From Brassica napus (Eukaryota > Streptophyta > Magnoliopsida > Brassicales > Brassicaceae), in assembly GCF_020379485.1 (NCBI RefSeq), contig NC_063447.1, forward strand, positions 54,177,452 to 54,241,451: 64,000 bases of DNA, given 5' to 3'. Below, one piece after another: positions 1-10,443 of the stretch; the stretch's first letter is position 1; every line of letters begins with the position of its first letter. Under the pieces are notes generated by a model. The model searched no databases. It was not told the DNA's origin and saw only the letters and a list, made by a program, of their open reading frames with translations. The position numbers were made by a program, and so were the translations under genes.

Positions 1-2
1 GA

Positions 3-809
3 AGACCAACACTGGCAGATCTTCAACGTCTACTTTATATTGGTGAGCAGCGTGGCTTTCCCGGGATGATAGGGAACATCGATTGTATGCATTGGGAGTG
101 GAAGAATTGTCCCACCGCTTGGAAAGGTCAATATTCACATGGTTCGGGTAAACCCACAATCGTGTTAGAGGCGGTTGCTTCGTACGATTTATGGATATGG
201 CATGCGTTTTTCGGACCTCCAGGTTCCTTAAATGATATCAATGTTCTAGATCGCTCACCTGTTTTTGATGACATAATAAAAGGTCAAGCTCCCCAAGTTA
301 CTTTCTCTGTCAATGGAAGAGAGTATCATTTGGCGTACTATCTCACCGATGGTATTTATCCGAAGTGGGCAACATTTATCCAATCTATTCCAATACCACA
401 AGGTCCGAAAGCGGCTTTATTTGCTCAACATCAAGAAGCTGTCCGAAAAGATGTCGAGCGTGCTTTTTGAGTCTTGCAAGCTCGATTTGCAATTGTTAAA
501 AATCCAGCACTTTTTTGGGATAAAGCCAAAATTGGAAAGATTATGCGAGCATGTATCATACTCCATAATATGATAGTAGAAGACGAACGAGATGGATACA
601 CTCATTTTGATGTTTCAGGGTTCCAAGAAGGAGAAGACACCGGAACTTCACATGTCGATCTCACGTATTCTACAGATATCCCTTCAAATATCGCTAATAT
701 GATGGGTGTCCGAACAAGAATTCGTGATAGACAAATGCATCAACAGCTCAAAGCTTATTTGGTTGAACATATATGGCGTAAATTTGGCCGTGATGGAGAC
801 AACTACTAA
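3..809 (+). pseudogene. PIF/Harbinger transposase, 3' part, interrupted by a stop
   Basis: Reading frame 3 is open from the left edge, so the N-terminus lies outside the window. It encodes the DDE nuclease of plant Harbinger/ALP1-like proteins. The three catalytic positions are visible: the first Asp in GNIDCMHW, the second in PGSLNDINVL, and the Glu in RKDVERAF. The conserved LTDGIYP segment lies between them. The frame breaks at a TGA (468-470) directly after VERAF, where family members normally continue into a GVLQARF-type segment; the same frame resumes at once with VLQARFAIVKNP and runs to TAA at 807-809. One nonsense change therefore removes the last ~110 residues. In the family this protein cuts DNA at the element ends together with a Myb-like partner; no partner gene is seen here. 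Confidence 0.85.
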
Positions 810-1084
810 GCTCAGATGTTTTTCTAAATTATTCTCGATTATTGTACTAGTCTTTATTTTTATGTTTTTTTAAAAAAAAAAATTTATGTTTTAAATGTTA
901 TCTCTTAATATGTTTGATTTAATAAATAATTTTTTTTTTAAGAACCCCTAATTAAGAAACTCCCATTGGACCACTCCAAATGGAAGTTTTTTAACTATGG
1001 TTCTTAACCCCACTTAACCACATTTAAAATATTAAATAATTATTAAGAAACATACTTAAGGATCAAAGGATAAACATGCTCTAA
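810..1084 (+). mobile_element. 3' noncoding end of the Harbinger element
   Basis: This AT-rich stretch follows the transposase stop. It ends in a segment whose reverse complement reads TTAGAGCATGTTTATCC; a TTA/TAA target duplication followed by GAGCAT is common at Brassicaceae Harbinger termini. The exact end (about 1081-1084) is inferred because the other terminus is outside the window. Confidence 0.4.
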
Positions 1085-1230
1085 GGTATTTATCTAAGAA
1101 AATCTGATCTTCTTAGTTGTGAGTTTCGGGTTGTGTGTCTTTTTCAATTTTATAATAAAGCTCTACACCCTCATGCTCAGAAGTAAGTGGGAGAATTCAA
1201 AATAGCTACTACGCGCGTAGCTACAGTTTT

Positions 1231-1391
1231 TCTGAAGACATTCTCACAACTTTGTCCATGGTTTCTTGAAGAAAGTTTCAATCAATCTACGGCTTATTTC
1301 TTGATGAATAAGAAACAAAATCTTCCTTCGTTTCTTTCTAGTAGATTGAAAGAGATTCTTTTTTCTTTTTGTGCAAAGATAGAGATATAAG
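1231..1391 (-). pseudogene. 5' fragment of a CC-type glutaredoxin gene, copy 1
   Basis: On the minus strand an ATG (complement of 1257-1259) opens MDKVVRMSSEK and then hits a stop, just where Brassicaceae CC-type (ROXY, GRXS9/S11-like) glutaredoxins continue into their CC active site. The rest of the block would be the 5' UTR and proximal leader. The block is repeated at 22170-22337 with about 90% identity by eye, while the flanks are unrelated. Two independent moves of the same start-codon region suggest a transposed gene fragment. The family assignment rests on about 11 recalled residues and is tentative. Confidence 0.4.
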
Positions 1392-2010
1392 CAAATCTCT
1401 CATCAATCACGTTTTAAAAATATTTTTATTTTTCAATTCCACAAACTTAAAATGTTAAATACCGACATAAATCAAAGAAATTGTATCGACTTTCCCAACA
1501 ACGAAAAAATAGGAGTTGACTACATAACAATTTACTCAGAATCAGACAAAACTTATATTCAAGGCTCAATTCTTTTGAAGCCCAAACATTTTAAAATCTA
1601 ATTTTTACTTATTTATTATATTGGGCTATAAAACTATACCAATTTCTATTTTTTGATCGTCCTATTTTAGATTTTTCGTCTACCACAAATCATTTTTTAA
1701 CAAAGTCCAGTAAAAAATTTTAAAGATAAATAATTTTATAACTATATAATTTTCTAAATTTCTAGAGTTATTAATTTCTTAAAAAGAGTATTACAATTCT
1801 ATATTTTGAAATTAATTTTGGGTAATATAAGCAAAATAATTTGATTTATTGTTCGTATAAATTGTTAAACAGTTTAAATCCAAATTTATATCTTTTTCAT
1901 TACACAATTTTATCTATATACTAATAACTACTTAAGTAAACACTAACCAACTCCATAAACCTCAGCTTTTGAATATGAAATTGCTAATACCGCTAATGGT
2001 TGATCAAATC
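1392..2010. other. AT-rich intergenic stretch, nothing recognised
   Basis: Neither strand has a convincing open frame, RNA gene or repeat boundary. Confidence 0.5.
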
Positions 2011-2018
2011 ATTACGAA

Positions 2019-2182
2019 CGGGCCCGTCTCAATAATATTATAGGCCCTGAGCTGAGACAAATTTGGAGGCTTTTTCTTAAAAGAATTTTTTTTAGAAGGA
2101 TCCTAATCTAAGCTTAGAAAATGCAAAAATTGTGATGAGCTCTGTGCAAATGTGCCTTCTGCACATGCCAGGGCCGAGCCTG
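2019..2182. mobile_element. hAT-type MITE, 164 bp
   Basis: The ends are GC-rich in AT-rich surroundings: CGGGCCCGTCTC at the left and GGGCCGAGCCTG at the right, which resemble the CAGGGCCGG-type ends of small Brassicaceae hAT elements. They are flanked by ATTACGAA (2011-2018) and ATTACGGA (2183-2190), a 7/8 match to an 8-bp target duplication. It has no coding capacity. Confidence 0.5.
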
Positions 2183-2190
2183 ATTACGGA

Positions 2191-2855
2191 AATAAGATAT
2201 GAAAATATCAACATATTTGAATTCGCCGACCATTCTTATATCAACGTAATCATGATGTATGACTCAGAAATTGTTACTCACTAATCGTACACAAAATTAT
2301 ACAACACATCAATAAGATATCCGGTTCCGGGCTTGCGTGGGGGCTATGCCCCTAGTAAATAGAATAGGATATAGAAGTACAAACAAATTATTGAAAGTTG
2401 AATAGTATCCTCATCAGTGTCTACCTAGTTTCTTGATTATTGTGTTTTTTTTTTCGTGGGCATGGAGCCTAAATTCTGAAATTATAATCTGTACTGTGCG
2501 CGTTTTTTTCTTCATAATGAATTACACAAACAAACACACAATTAATGTGTCTATTAGCGAGTCTCCAAATATACTATTGTAGGCAATGATGAGGAGATTA
2601 TGCTTCTGTCTACCGAAGGCTAATAAAACTAAGAGAAATAAGTTCTAAGTTTATCATCCACAACACACACACACATACACACACACAGAAAACAAACGGC
2701 TGATAAAGAAGGTTGCATATAATTATCACAGGATTGATAAACACCCGAAGCGCTTCTTAGTTTCTTGAGAGAGAAATTTATTACATCAACATCCTCTCCT
2801 TCTCAAAGGAGCCCTTCTCCTCTCCATCCTGATCATGGCCGTGGTGATCTCCTTA
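2191..2855. other. Intergenic and 3' flank of RRM copy A, with a CA microsatellite
   Basis: Positions 2489-2750 resemble 18590-18790, the corresponding 3' flank of RRM copy B, so the duplication extends past the coding exons. An imperfect (CA)n tract lies at about 2662-2688 in copy A and is absent from copy B. Confidence 0.6.
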
Positions 2856-4114
2856 TTACGAGGGCTTGAAAGCCTGCTCCCTCCTCGCCTTGATGACCCT
2901 CTCCCTCCTCGCCTTGACCCTCCACTCAGTCATATAATCATCGCGCTTCTTATTGATCTCGCGGGCGAACTCAAGAAAAGGAGCTGCATATATAAACAAT
3001 AAAGGCGAATTAATGAGAAGATTAAGTAACCTTAGAAAATAAAGAATCAAGAAAAACATTTGATGTACCTGGGATAGAATAGCCAACGGTAGGTTCATCA
3101 CCGGGGGCAAGGCGAGGGTTGCTTATGGCGGTGGCTAAGAGCATAGTAGTTATTTTGAATCCGCCCACTTTACTTCCATTAAGATCCATAGCACTAGCTT
3201 CATCTTCTTTTTTGGAAAAATAGATATTAGTACACTCGTCGGGAGTACAAACGAAAACATGTGTTATCACTCCACAAGAAGAGAAATGTTCTGTCAAAAT
3301 GCTCTTGACTTGATCTTCAGGAAGGGAAGTGTCATAACCCAAAACGGCAATGCCATACCAACTGCAGCAATTTGTTGCATGTCAATAATCAACAACACAA
3401 AACAAACATTTTTTAACAAAATGAAAACAAAAAGAGTATCAACTTACAATCTTTCGTCATTGGCTAGGTCAGAATACAGAGATCTATGATAACGTAATGA
3501 CACCTGGTAATCCAGGTCTTCTTCCCGGGGTGCAAACTTAACAAGGGCCTTCCAATTTCCAATGTCACTTCCATTAAGTTGCAACGCTCTCTCTTTTGCG
3601 AGATGTCCATGATAATTAACAAAAGCACGACTGTAACAAAGAACAATTATTATTATTTTTTAGCTCACAAAGCACAATAATATATTGTGTCACAAATATT
3701 AAGACACTAACCTTTCTAAAATAGGGTCTGTGGGAACCTCAACGCTAATGAGGTCGCCACATGATTTGAAGTGATTAATCAGTTCACTCTTGATTTCATC
3801 CGTAGGACGGCCATGGCTGAATCCTTCAACAGATATCCTAACCCTAATTCGCAGGAGATACAAAAAGAAATAAAAATTATTAACACATACAAATATTTTC
3901 TTACAAAATAAATAAAGCATCAATTACCTGGAACTGATGTAATTGAATTTTTCCTTAGCAGCAGGCTCACTATCGAACGGTTCCTAAAATAAAACATATG
4001 TAATCAGATATTTTTCTTAATTTCCGAATATAACAAACCTTTAATGGAGAAAAGAGATCCGAGTAAGAAGAAGATTACCTTGGGGGCGGATCGCTACCGA
4101 GAGTACGTGTCCAT
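2856..4114 (-). pseudogene. RRM protein gene, copy A, with a stop codon in exon 1
   Basis: This is a paralogue of the gene at 18854-20204 with the same six-exon structure. Exons (minus strand) are 4079-4114, 3928-3983, 3712-3843, 3448-3630, 3069-3361 and 2856-2983, all with GT-AG borders and matching phases. Exons 3-4 encode one RNA-recognition-motif half-repeat region and exon 5 another (GYDTSLPEDQV ... FSSCGVITHVFV). The last exon encodes a basic helix rich in KARRE. Exon 1 reads MDTYSR and then TAG (4094-4096) before RSAPK, where copy B has SSCK; the upstream ATG of copy B is also lost (ATC here). Exons 2-6 stay fully open (276 codons), so the break is recent, or another start is used. The likely role is RNA binding; a nucleolin-like family is suspected. 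Confidence 0.65.
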
Positions 4115-4260
4115 CGAGATCTTGTTATAACCCTAGGCTGCCGCTTTGCGATATCTTTTCAGATTTTAGGGATTAAGACAAGAAGGCGAAGGAGGAAGGT
4201 ACTTATAGTCGTCTGGTTTGGGCCATAGGTCGGTCTTTCCCATTTCCTTTTTTCTAATAT
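4115..4260 (-). promoter_or_regulatory. Proximal promoter of RRM copy A (site II / telobox-like)
   Basis: Upstream of the start (to the right) lie AACCCTAGG near 4127-4137 and TGGGCC at 4219-4224. Telobox-like and TGGGCC/T (site II) motifs together are a known signature of plant ribosome-biogenesis and translation gene promoters. The functional link is inferred. Confidence 0.35.
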
Positions 4261-4271
4261 ATCTACTGATT

Positions 4272-4538
4272 GGGATTCCAAATTTAGTGAAGCAAATTAA
4301 AGTTGGTTCTAGCTCATTTTTAAATCTCATTCCACACAACAATCAGTCAACAAAATTTCATATACTCGTCTGATTGGTTCTGACCACAACCGAACTCTTA
4401 GATCAAAATAGTTTCTTGACTTCTTGTTTATTCTCCACCAAACTACTAAAGATCTTTTACTCATTAACGAATATAAAGCAAAAAAAGATGTTCGATTTGC
4501 ACATGACAGGATTGAGTTTCTAGTACAAGATAACATCA
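4272..4538. repeat. Duplicated segment, intact copy
   Basis: This segment recurs, split by the Athila insertion, as 6052-6109 plus 18290-18482. The match covers the ATTCC that became the retrotransposon target duplication. Copy 2 lacks about 19 bp near 4387-4400 and has a few substitutions. Confidence 0.75.
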
Positions 4539-4556
4539 AGTAGAGGAGGTGGCTAC

Positions 4557-4667
4557 ATGGTTGCTCCGGGGAGCAACGGATCTTCCGACATTTCAAGAGA
4601 TAACTTTGAGAGTGACCCTAAAGGTTACTTTGACAAACTGCATGGTAGTGGACAGGACAGCAAGTAA
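4557..4667 (+). CDS. Possible last-exon fragment of an unrecognised gene
   Basis: An in-frame run from MVAPGSNGSSDIS to DPKGYFDKLHGSG ends in TAA at 4665-4667. The frame is open upstream to a possible acceptor (TAG before 4544). Codon use and composition look protein-like rather than random, and the sequence departs exactly where the duplicated segment ends. I cannot name the family. It could be the 3' exon of a broken host gene; no upstream exons are seen. Confidence 0.3.
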   Translation: MVAPGSNGSSDISRDNFESDPKGYFDKLHGSGQDSK

Positions 4668-4808
4668 CTTTGGTCTTTGTAATTCACTCTTTATGCAGTG
4701 AACATGCTTATGGTTGGTTGTTATTACCAAATAATTATCTAGTGATCAAATAAAATCATGTTTTTCTATTTCATACTTCTTCATTCCTCATGTATTCACA
4801 ATGATGAT

Positions 4809-5157
4809 CATTTTTTTTTTTTGAACACGAATTTAATTGATTAGGTGGTTAGTTGGGGGCAGTAAAAGCATCCCCAACAAACAATGTTTCGGATACAAGC
4901 AGGGCATCCTTTGCCAACCTATCAGCTATTACATTTCTTTCTCGGGGAATCCAAGAAAAATTGACAAACTCAAATGCAGAAGCATAAAACAAGATATCTG
5001 AGATCACCCCATAGAGTTCGGTAGGGCAGTGGCCGTCGTGGATAGATTTAACAAGTTGAGAGGCATTAGATTCAAAGAGAACCGTCTTGATTTGCAGATT
5101 TTGACAGGTGATGATTGCTTCGCGGAGAGCAAGACTCTCAGCTATCGCTATAATCAT
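4809..5157 (-). pseudogene. LINE 3' end with RNase H-like domain
   Basis: The poly(T) at 4810-4822 is the poly(A) tail of a minus-strand element. The frame from 5157 to 4849 encodes a plant LINE RNase H (RVT_3 type): AESLALREAI, then VLFESNASQLVKSI, then PRERNVIADRLAKDAL. The ESN motif replaces the usual ESD, so a catalytic Asp appears to be Asn. Everything 5' of this domain is missing (5' truncation). It sits in one arm of a local tandem duplication, and the other arm (near 5600-5630) lacks it. Confidence 0.75.
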
Positions 5158-5510
5158 GCAATAAGTTCATTAGGAGACTCTAATTCAAATAAGTGGTTGA
5201 TTAATTAATTAACTCTTATGGTTCTCTCTGTCTCTAATTCAGCCTTCTGATCGTTTGACTTTCTGAACTCTTAATCGTTCATGGGATATTTAAACAGAGT
5301 GAAATAATCAAATAAGATATACACATGAAAAAAGGTTTTCTTTGGAGTTTACTTCAAAATTACAAGAAACCAGAAGATCATTGTTGATTCATGTCCTGAT
5401 ATGGAAACGAAAAAGGAGAGAGATGAACACTGATGAAGGCCAAAAGAGACATAATAGTACATGTTCAGAGAGAAAGACCAGATTCTTCATCCTCGTCGAG
5501 AGATGAAGTG
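5145..5510. repeat. Local tandem duplication, arm 1
   Basis: The order of similar blocks (AAGCAATAAGTTCATTAGGAG, GTGGTTGATTAA, AAACCAGAAGATCAT, GATTCATGTCCTGA, AGAGACATAATAGTACATG) repeats at 5610-5935. Arm 1 holds the LINE tail at its left border. Confidence 0.7.
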
Positions 5511-5609
5511 TAGGTAAAGTAGAAAGTTCAGATCAAACCTTTATCCTGGTGTTTTTCTATTTCATCCTTCTTCATACCTCATGTATTAACAAAGATTATC
5601 AACTATACA

Positions 5610-5935
5610 TGCTATAATCAAGCAATAAGTTCATTAGGAGACTCTAAAATCTAAATAATTTTCTAGTGTACAATTCAGTGATTCTAATTCAAGCAAGTGG
5701 TTGTGGTTGATTAACATTTACTCTTATTGCTCCCAAGTCATCCTATTGATCATGAAACATGAATTTTTTTTGGTGTTTAATTTAAATTACAATAAACCAG
5801 AAGATCATATTGTTGATTCATGTCCTGCCTGACATGGAAACGGAAAAGGAGAGAGACGAACACTGATGAAGGCTAAAAGAGACATAATAGTACATGTTCA
5901 GAGAGAAAGACCAGATTCTTCATCCTCCCATAGCT
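5610..5935. repeat. Local tandem duplication, arm 2
   Basis: This is the second copy of the blocks at 5145-5510, with small indels. It continues into an open stretch to 6076 that I do not recognise and do not call a gene. Confidence 0.7.
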
Positions 5936-6051
5936 GAGACGTTTCCTTGCTTTGACTCCATTGAGCATCTCACTCCTCCCTTCCTCTTATTCATTGGAGG
6001 TAAACCTGAGGACAACAATAATCAAGATTCACAACTCTTAACACTAATGAC

Positions 6052-6109
6052 TTCCAAATTTAGTGAAGCAAATTAAAGTTGGTTCTAGCTCATTTTTAAA
6101 TCTCATTCC
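6052..6109. repeat. Left half of duplicated segment interrupted by Athila
   Basis: Matches 4272-4331. Its last five bases, ATTCC (6105-6109), are the target-site duplication of the retrotransposon. Confidence 0.8.
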
Positions 6110-7432
6110 TGATGTCTCGAGTTTTAACCCGATTATCTAACTGCAAGTGCACAGTAAAGTACGCAGTAGTAATGCGGGATCGAATCCACAGGGACCGATG
6201 ATCACACGTAGAGTTGCAGACAAGTTAATAGCTACAGCGAACGAAGATATATTTTTGATGGTTTTTATTTAATTTTCTTAGGTGTCACAAAACATAAACA
6301 AGCATGTAAAAAGATGATTTAAATGATTTGAAAACTATTTTAAAACAAACGTTGGGCATTGGGAATTCTCAGAGATTTCTTTTTAATCAAGATACAATTA
6401 ATGGAAGACACAGGGATATATTAAGAACCGTCTAGAACTCAAACACGATATTAGAATTAACCTACTTCCGTAGCGCTAATTCTCTATGTTATAGAAATCT
6501 CCACACTAACTTCCGCTGAGTTTCAATTTCTAAACAAGCATTAAGAACAGGTTCAATATGTTCACAAAGCGCAATAACATCAACTTCCGAGGGTTAAGGA
6601 CACTTTGCTCATCTAAAGTATTTTCGGAAGTTCAAACAATCACTTTCGGTGCATCAAACAATCTGAAATCATGAACTAAGTGATCAATTCAGTTCAAGCA
6701 GTAAGAAATCCATTAGATGAAGAACCAAAACGTAATCCCTTAGTCTACACACGTTTTATGGATCAAAACATCAAGAAATCCCCTATGAGAACCCCTAAAC
6801 CCAACTAGATGACTACTCACACATAACTAAGCAAGAACAAAACGATTTTGATGAAGAAAACATGATAAGATTGTATTAAAACAGAGTAAAGGTTCAGAAG
6901 ATCTTCTCCAAATGGTTTTGAGATGAACTCCTTTACAAATCTTCACAAATCACACAAAACAAGTACAAAACTCTCAAATCTCTCTCAAGAACTTGTAAAT
7001 CTCCTTCTTGGTCGCCCCTGGTCTTTTTCTGAGTCCCAAAGGTCGAGTTCTTCCCCCCAATTATTGAGGGGAGTGGGTAAAAAGGAGTGAAAAGCTCGTT
7101 TGTGCGTGTGGAGCCCGTAGAGCCTTAGATCGGTCGATCCATATATACCGGATCGGTCGATCTAGTGCATGAAAGCATAAGATCGGTCGATCCACATTGA
7201 CCGGATCGGTCGATCCCACGTCCTGTGCGATCAATACTTCATTCGGTCCATTGTTCGGTCTATCTTGCTTCTGAATAAATCCCGAATGCGTTCTTTTCTT
7301 TCAAGCTATCTAGTAACCTGCATATTACACTTAAGAACACCAAAACGCATCAAATAGACCAAAACATTAATTAAAACCGACCATTTAATTGCTCCAAAAC
7401 GAGTTTAAAACCGTTAAAAACACGGAATATCA
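6110..7432 (-). repeat. Athila 3' LTR (1323 bp)
   Basis: Runs from TGATGTCTCGAG to ACGGAATATCA. It differs from the other LTR by about five bases or indels by eye (for example GGTGTC against GTGTC near 6281). Four GATCGGTCGATC copies lie at 7128, 7151, 7181 and 7204. Confidence 0.95.
7128..7215. promoter_or_regulatory. GATCGGTCGATC array in the 3' LTR (4 copies)
   Basis: Exact 12-mers begin at 7128, 7151, 7181 and 7204 (spacing 23, 30, 23). The 5' LTR has the same array at 17985, 18008, 18038 and 18061. The motif is a 5-bp inverted repeat around two bases, which is the form of a dimeric protein-binding site; that role is inferred. Confidence 0.6.
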
Positions 7433-7447
7433 ACTCCCCCAGACTTG
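7433..7447 (-). other. Athila polypurine tract
   Basis: The minus strand reads GTCTGGGGGAGT directly before the 3' LTR, the usual place and composition of a plus-strand primer. Confidence 0.75.
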
Positions 7448-8587
7448 AATCTTTGCTTGTCCTCAAGTAAAGAGGATTAAAATTTGGGAGCTCACTAACC
7501 CTCAGTAGACCTTACCTTGTGATTTCGCTAACCACTTGAATCAGAGACTGTCAAGGCTTTCATTCCAAATCCCTACCAAGACCTCGCAAACCTTCCCATA
7601 TTTCAGACCTGCAAGTCTCAGTTTCAAGTAATCAACTCTTTACATTCATTAAAAAGGGCGTGACCTTTCCACCAAAGATATCTCCATCAGGTATAACGGG
7701 CTCGGTGTATGGGAGGCTGTTTTAGTGTTTAATTAGGTAAGGCTCAAGTGTTTTTGGGTATCAGCGATAACAAAAAAAAATTGCAAAACATTATGCAAAA
7801 TCGCTGGAGAGACCGAGTATATTGATAACCATGTTTTCGAACTGCTCAAGTCTCAAATGATCAAAACCCAACAAATCTCAAACTCTAACCCCAAATTTAA
7901 ACAAAGCATCATCTCTAGTACATAAAATAAAAATAAAATGTCTAAATCAAATATACTGAATGAGATATAAACATGAACTCTTTTTTTTTTTTTTTTTTTT
8001 TTTTGATAAAAAACATATACAAACCATAATCGAATATATACACTGCGATGCAATCACACACTTACAACACCCAATTTTTCCATTTACACCTCTAGACACA
8101 CAGGTCCGTGTCTAACCACCTAAATGTTCCGATCCTACCTAAGCAGTCGGATGAACCATGTCTACCCTAATCTCTCCATTGTTTTTGCACATGTATGCAC
8201 ATATAATCAGTGTGTAAGAATGCATGGAGATGAAATAAAAGGGTACGGTGTAGGTGTGGTACCAAACTATTGATGAGTCTGGCCATTCAGGATTATTAAA
8301 GAGTGGTAAAATGTGGTAAAGATAATCCTGAATGTGTATATGGTGTACCGTTTCCTGATGTTGATTCCTGGTCAAAAGAAATTAAATTCATTAATGGTCA
8401 AAAATATTTGAGTCGATTACAATTCACCGAGACTTGATAAAAGATTTAAGGAGAGGTTGCTTGGTCAAGTAGTTCCTCGGTTTGTCTGCGCTAACAGTCC
8501 TGAAAAATGGTCAATATGAAATGTAATACACAACACACAAGGAAATAGTCTAATAATCATCACATGGTCTGAGAAAAATACGTAGAG

Positions 8588-8618
<31 letters not shown>

Positions 8619-8744
8619 CACAATCAAATCCGATAAACTAAGAAAATAAAAGAAATAAAAGCAATATGGTACATAAGTAGCATCCTCCCCCAGACTTACT
8701 TCACACCGTCTCGGTGTGAAAATAATTCCAAGAGAGATTACCGA
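7448..8744 (-). other. Athila 3' noncoding region with two A-tracts
   Basis: No long frame is present. Homopolymers (A on the element's sense strand) lie at about 7981-8004 and 8590-8613. A third, at about 10419-10441, lies in the spacer on the other side of the ATHILA ORF. Confidence 0.7.
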
Positions 8745-10262
8745 TCAGGCGTTGCGGTCAGTACGCCTCTTGGAGCGCCTCTCCAAGGCTCCATCATCAT
8801 CAGAGTCCTCCGCTGCCTCAGGTCCAGCAGCGGTGTCGTGAGCGCCTGAGTCGTCATCGCTATCTCCAGAAACAGCTGGCTGTGATGCGCATCCCTTCTT
8901 AATGTTGCAGATTCCCTTCCACATCTTCAGCAGTATGGAGTTGTTGGTTTGATGGCTCTTGATCGACCAAGCGTTGATCTCAGCAGCGGATGCAGTAGCG
9001 GGAGGTGCTGGTGGCAGCATATACGGAGTGAAATCCGTGGGGAAAAGACTTTCCTCATCTTCAGGTTCCTCCTCTATATCATCATGTGGTGTCTGCTGGT
9101 GTGTCGATGATGATGCGACTCCTTTCTTCTTCAGTGTCGCGGGTCTGGTGCAGAGAGATGCAGGCGGTGGTAGAAATATGATAGCACCTGGATCAGTCAG
9201 CTCGGTGATGGCGGTATCGGGTAGCTTGACAAATTGCTCCCTCCCTTGTTGGTTCTGGAACTGGTAGATATGAGGGGCGGACTTGTCGATGCTTCCTCGC
9301 CAAGGGCCGGTGAGGTAGTGGCTGCTAATGAGTGCTCTCATGTCGAAAAAGTTCTGATACATCCCCTTCTTATCCACCACTCTGTCAACAGGTGGAAGAA
9401 ACACTCCACAATGCCTTAAGATCTGTGTGATAACCGCTCCAAACCCACATCTCTTCGTATCTGAAACTTTGAAGTACGCAAGCTTCTCCGCGATCACAGC
9501 TCCTATGTTTATGTCCTTCCCGCTAACATAGGTAATGTCCGCGCCTTGAGGCCATAGGTGTCCAGCCCCGATGAACAGAAGAGCTAGCTCATCTTTTGTC
9601 ACTGCAGCGGGTTCCGTCTTCCCATAGATAACACTGCTGATCACTCTCACTGCATATCGCAGAACAGGGCTACGTATTCTCGCTTGCTTGGCCTCTCGAG
9701 AGATGAAGTTTCCTGAAGCGATGAATGTCCAGAAATCATTGTGTTCCGGGAAGTCAGGAACACAAGATTGACGTCCTTTCCCGAACCCAAAGACGTCGCA
9801 CAGCTGAAAGATGGTCATGGAGTGGAACTGCCTGTTCACAATGAAGGAGAACATCGCCTTATCAGCAACTGGGTTGTCCTCGTCAGGATGGTAGAGGCGG
9901 GCTGATGCGAGGAACTGCCTGGTCAAGTCAGCATAGCAATCACAGTGAAGATCGAAGATGTATCCCAGGCCAATCTTCGCGAACAAGGCTTCAATATCCT
10001 CGGTTATCCCCAATGCATCTGTAGTGTCTCTGTGAGCGAAGCGCGACGGACATATTTCCACTCCCCTCATCTGCTCATAGAAATCATCATCATGTATATC
10101 CCACTGCTGGGTTATCTCTCGATTCGCAGGATGAGACCTATCCGTCTTTCGGAACTTGCCCTTTGTGCTGAGCCTAGCAGTCTGTACCGAGGAATCCCCA
10201 CGCTCACTCTGCTTCTTCTGTCTCTTAGGCATTATCTGCAAAATTAATTCATCAAAACCCAA
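8745..10262 (-). CDS. ATHILA ORF-1 family protein (env-position ORF)
   Basis: One uninterrupted 505-codon frame lies downstream of gag-pol on the same strand. The internal Met at 10232 (MPKRQKKQSERG) is the more likely start, because TTAATTTTGCAG, a good splice acceptor, sits just before it. The centre (WDIHDDDFYEQMRGVEICPSRFAHRD ... FSFIVNRQFHSMTIFQLCDVFGF) is typical of the ATHILA ORF family found only in these retroelements. The C-terminus is acidic with a basic end (ERRSKRRTDRNA). I see no signal peptide, membrane segment or fusion peptide, so an envelope role is not supported. Its function is unknown. Expression is probably from a spliced subgenomic RNA (inferred). Confidence 0.85.
   Translation of the reverse strand: MGFDELILQIMPKRQKKQSERGDSSVQTARLSTKGKFRKTDRSHPANREITQQWDIHDDDFYEQMRGVEICPSRFAHRDTTDALGITEDIEALFAKIGLGYIFDLHCDCYADLTRQFLASARLYHPDEDNPVADKAMFSFIVNRQFHSMTIFQLCDVFGFGKGRQSCVPDFPEHNDFWTFIASGNFISREAKQARIRSPVLRYAVRVISSVIYGKTEPAAVTKDELALLFIGAGHLWPQGADITYVSGKDINIGAVIAEKLAYFKVSDTKRCGFGAVITQILRHCGVFLPPVDRVVDKKGMYQNFFDMRALISSHYLTGPWRGSIDKSAPHIYQFQNQQGREQFVKLPDTAITELTDPGAIIFLPPPASLCTRPATLKKKGVASSSTHQQTPHDDIEEEPEDEESLFPTDFTPYMLPPAPPATASAAEINAWSIKSHQTNNSILLKMWKGICNIKKGCASQPAVSGDSDDDSGAHDTAAGPEAAEDSDDDGALERRSKRRTDRNA
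10220..10262 (-). promoter_or_regulatory. Candidate 3' splice site before the ATHILA ORF
   Basis: On the minus strand a T-rich stretch ending TTTTGCAG falls three bases before an ATG that opens MPKRQKK. This could join the leader to the second ORF. Confidence 0.4.
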
Positions 10263-10411
10263 GTAAGAGACATATAGAAAAACACTCTTATATAATCATT
10301 TCTGATCAACCTCCTAAACATGTAAAAATTTAGCACACATCTCTTCTCTAAACTCAAAATAACACATCACACTCCATTCCAATTTTCGTTTTTCAATTAA
10401 ACTCGATATTA

Positions 10412-10443
<32 letters not shown>

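Noticed and set aside
2331..2356. GGGGC-TAT-GCCCC hairpin followed by CTAG and T, like a Helitron 3' end
   Set aside because: The hairpin overlaps the CTAG instead of lying about 10 bases upstream, and no matching 5' TC end was found.
5894..6076. 60-codon ORF in the local tandem duplication
   Set aside because: The beginning is shared with the noncoding arm 1; no similarity or gene structure supports it.
8959..10247. Plus-strand ORFs opposite the ATHILA ORF
   Set aside because: Antisense shadows with biased composition, no start context.
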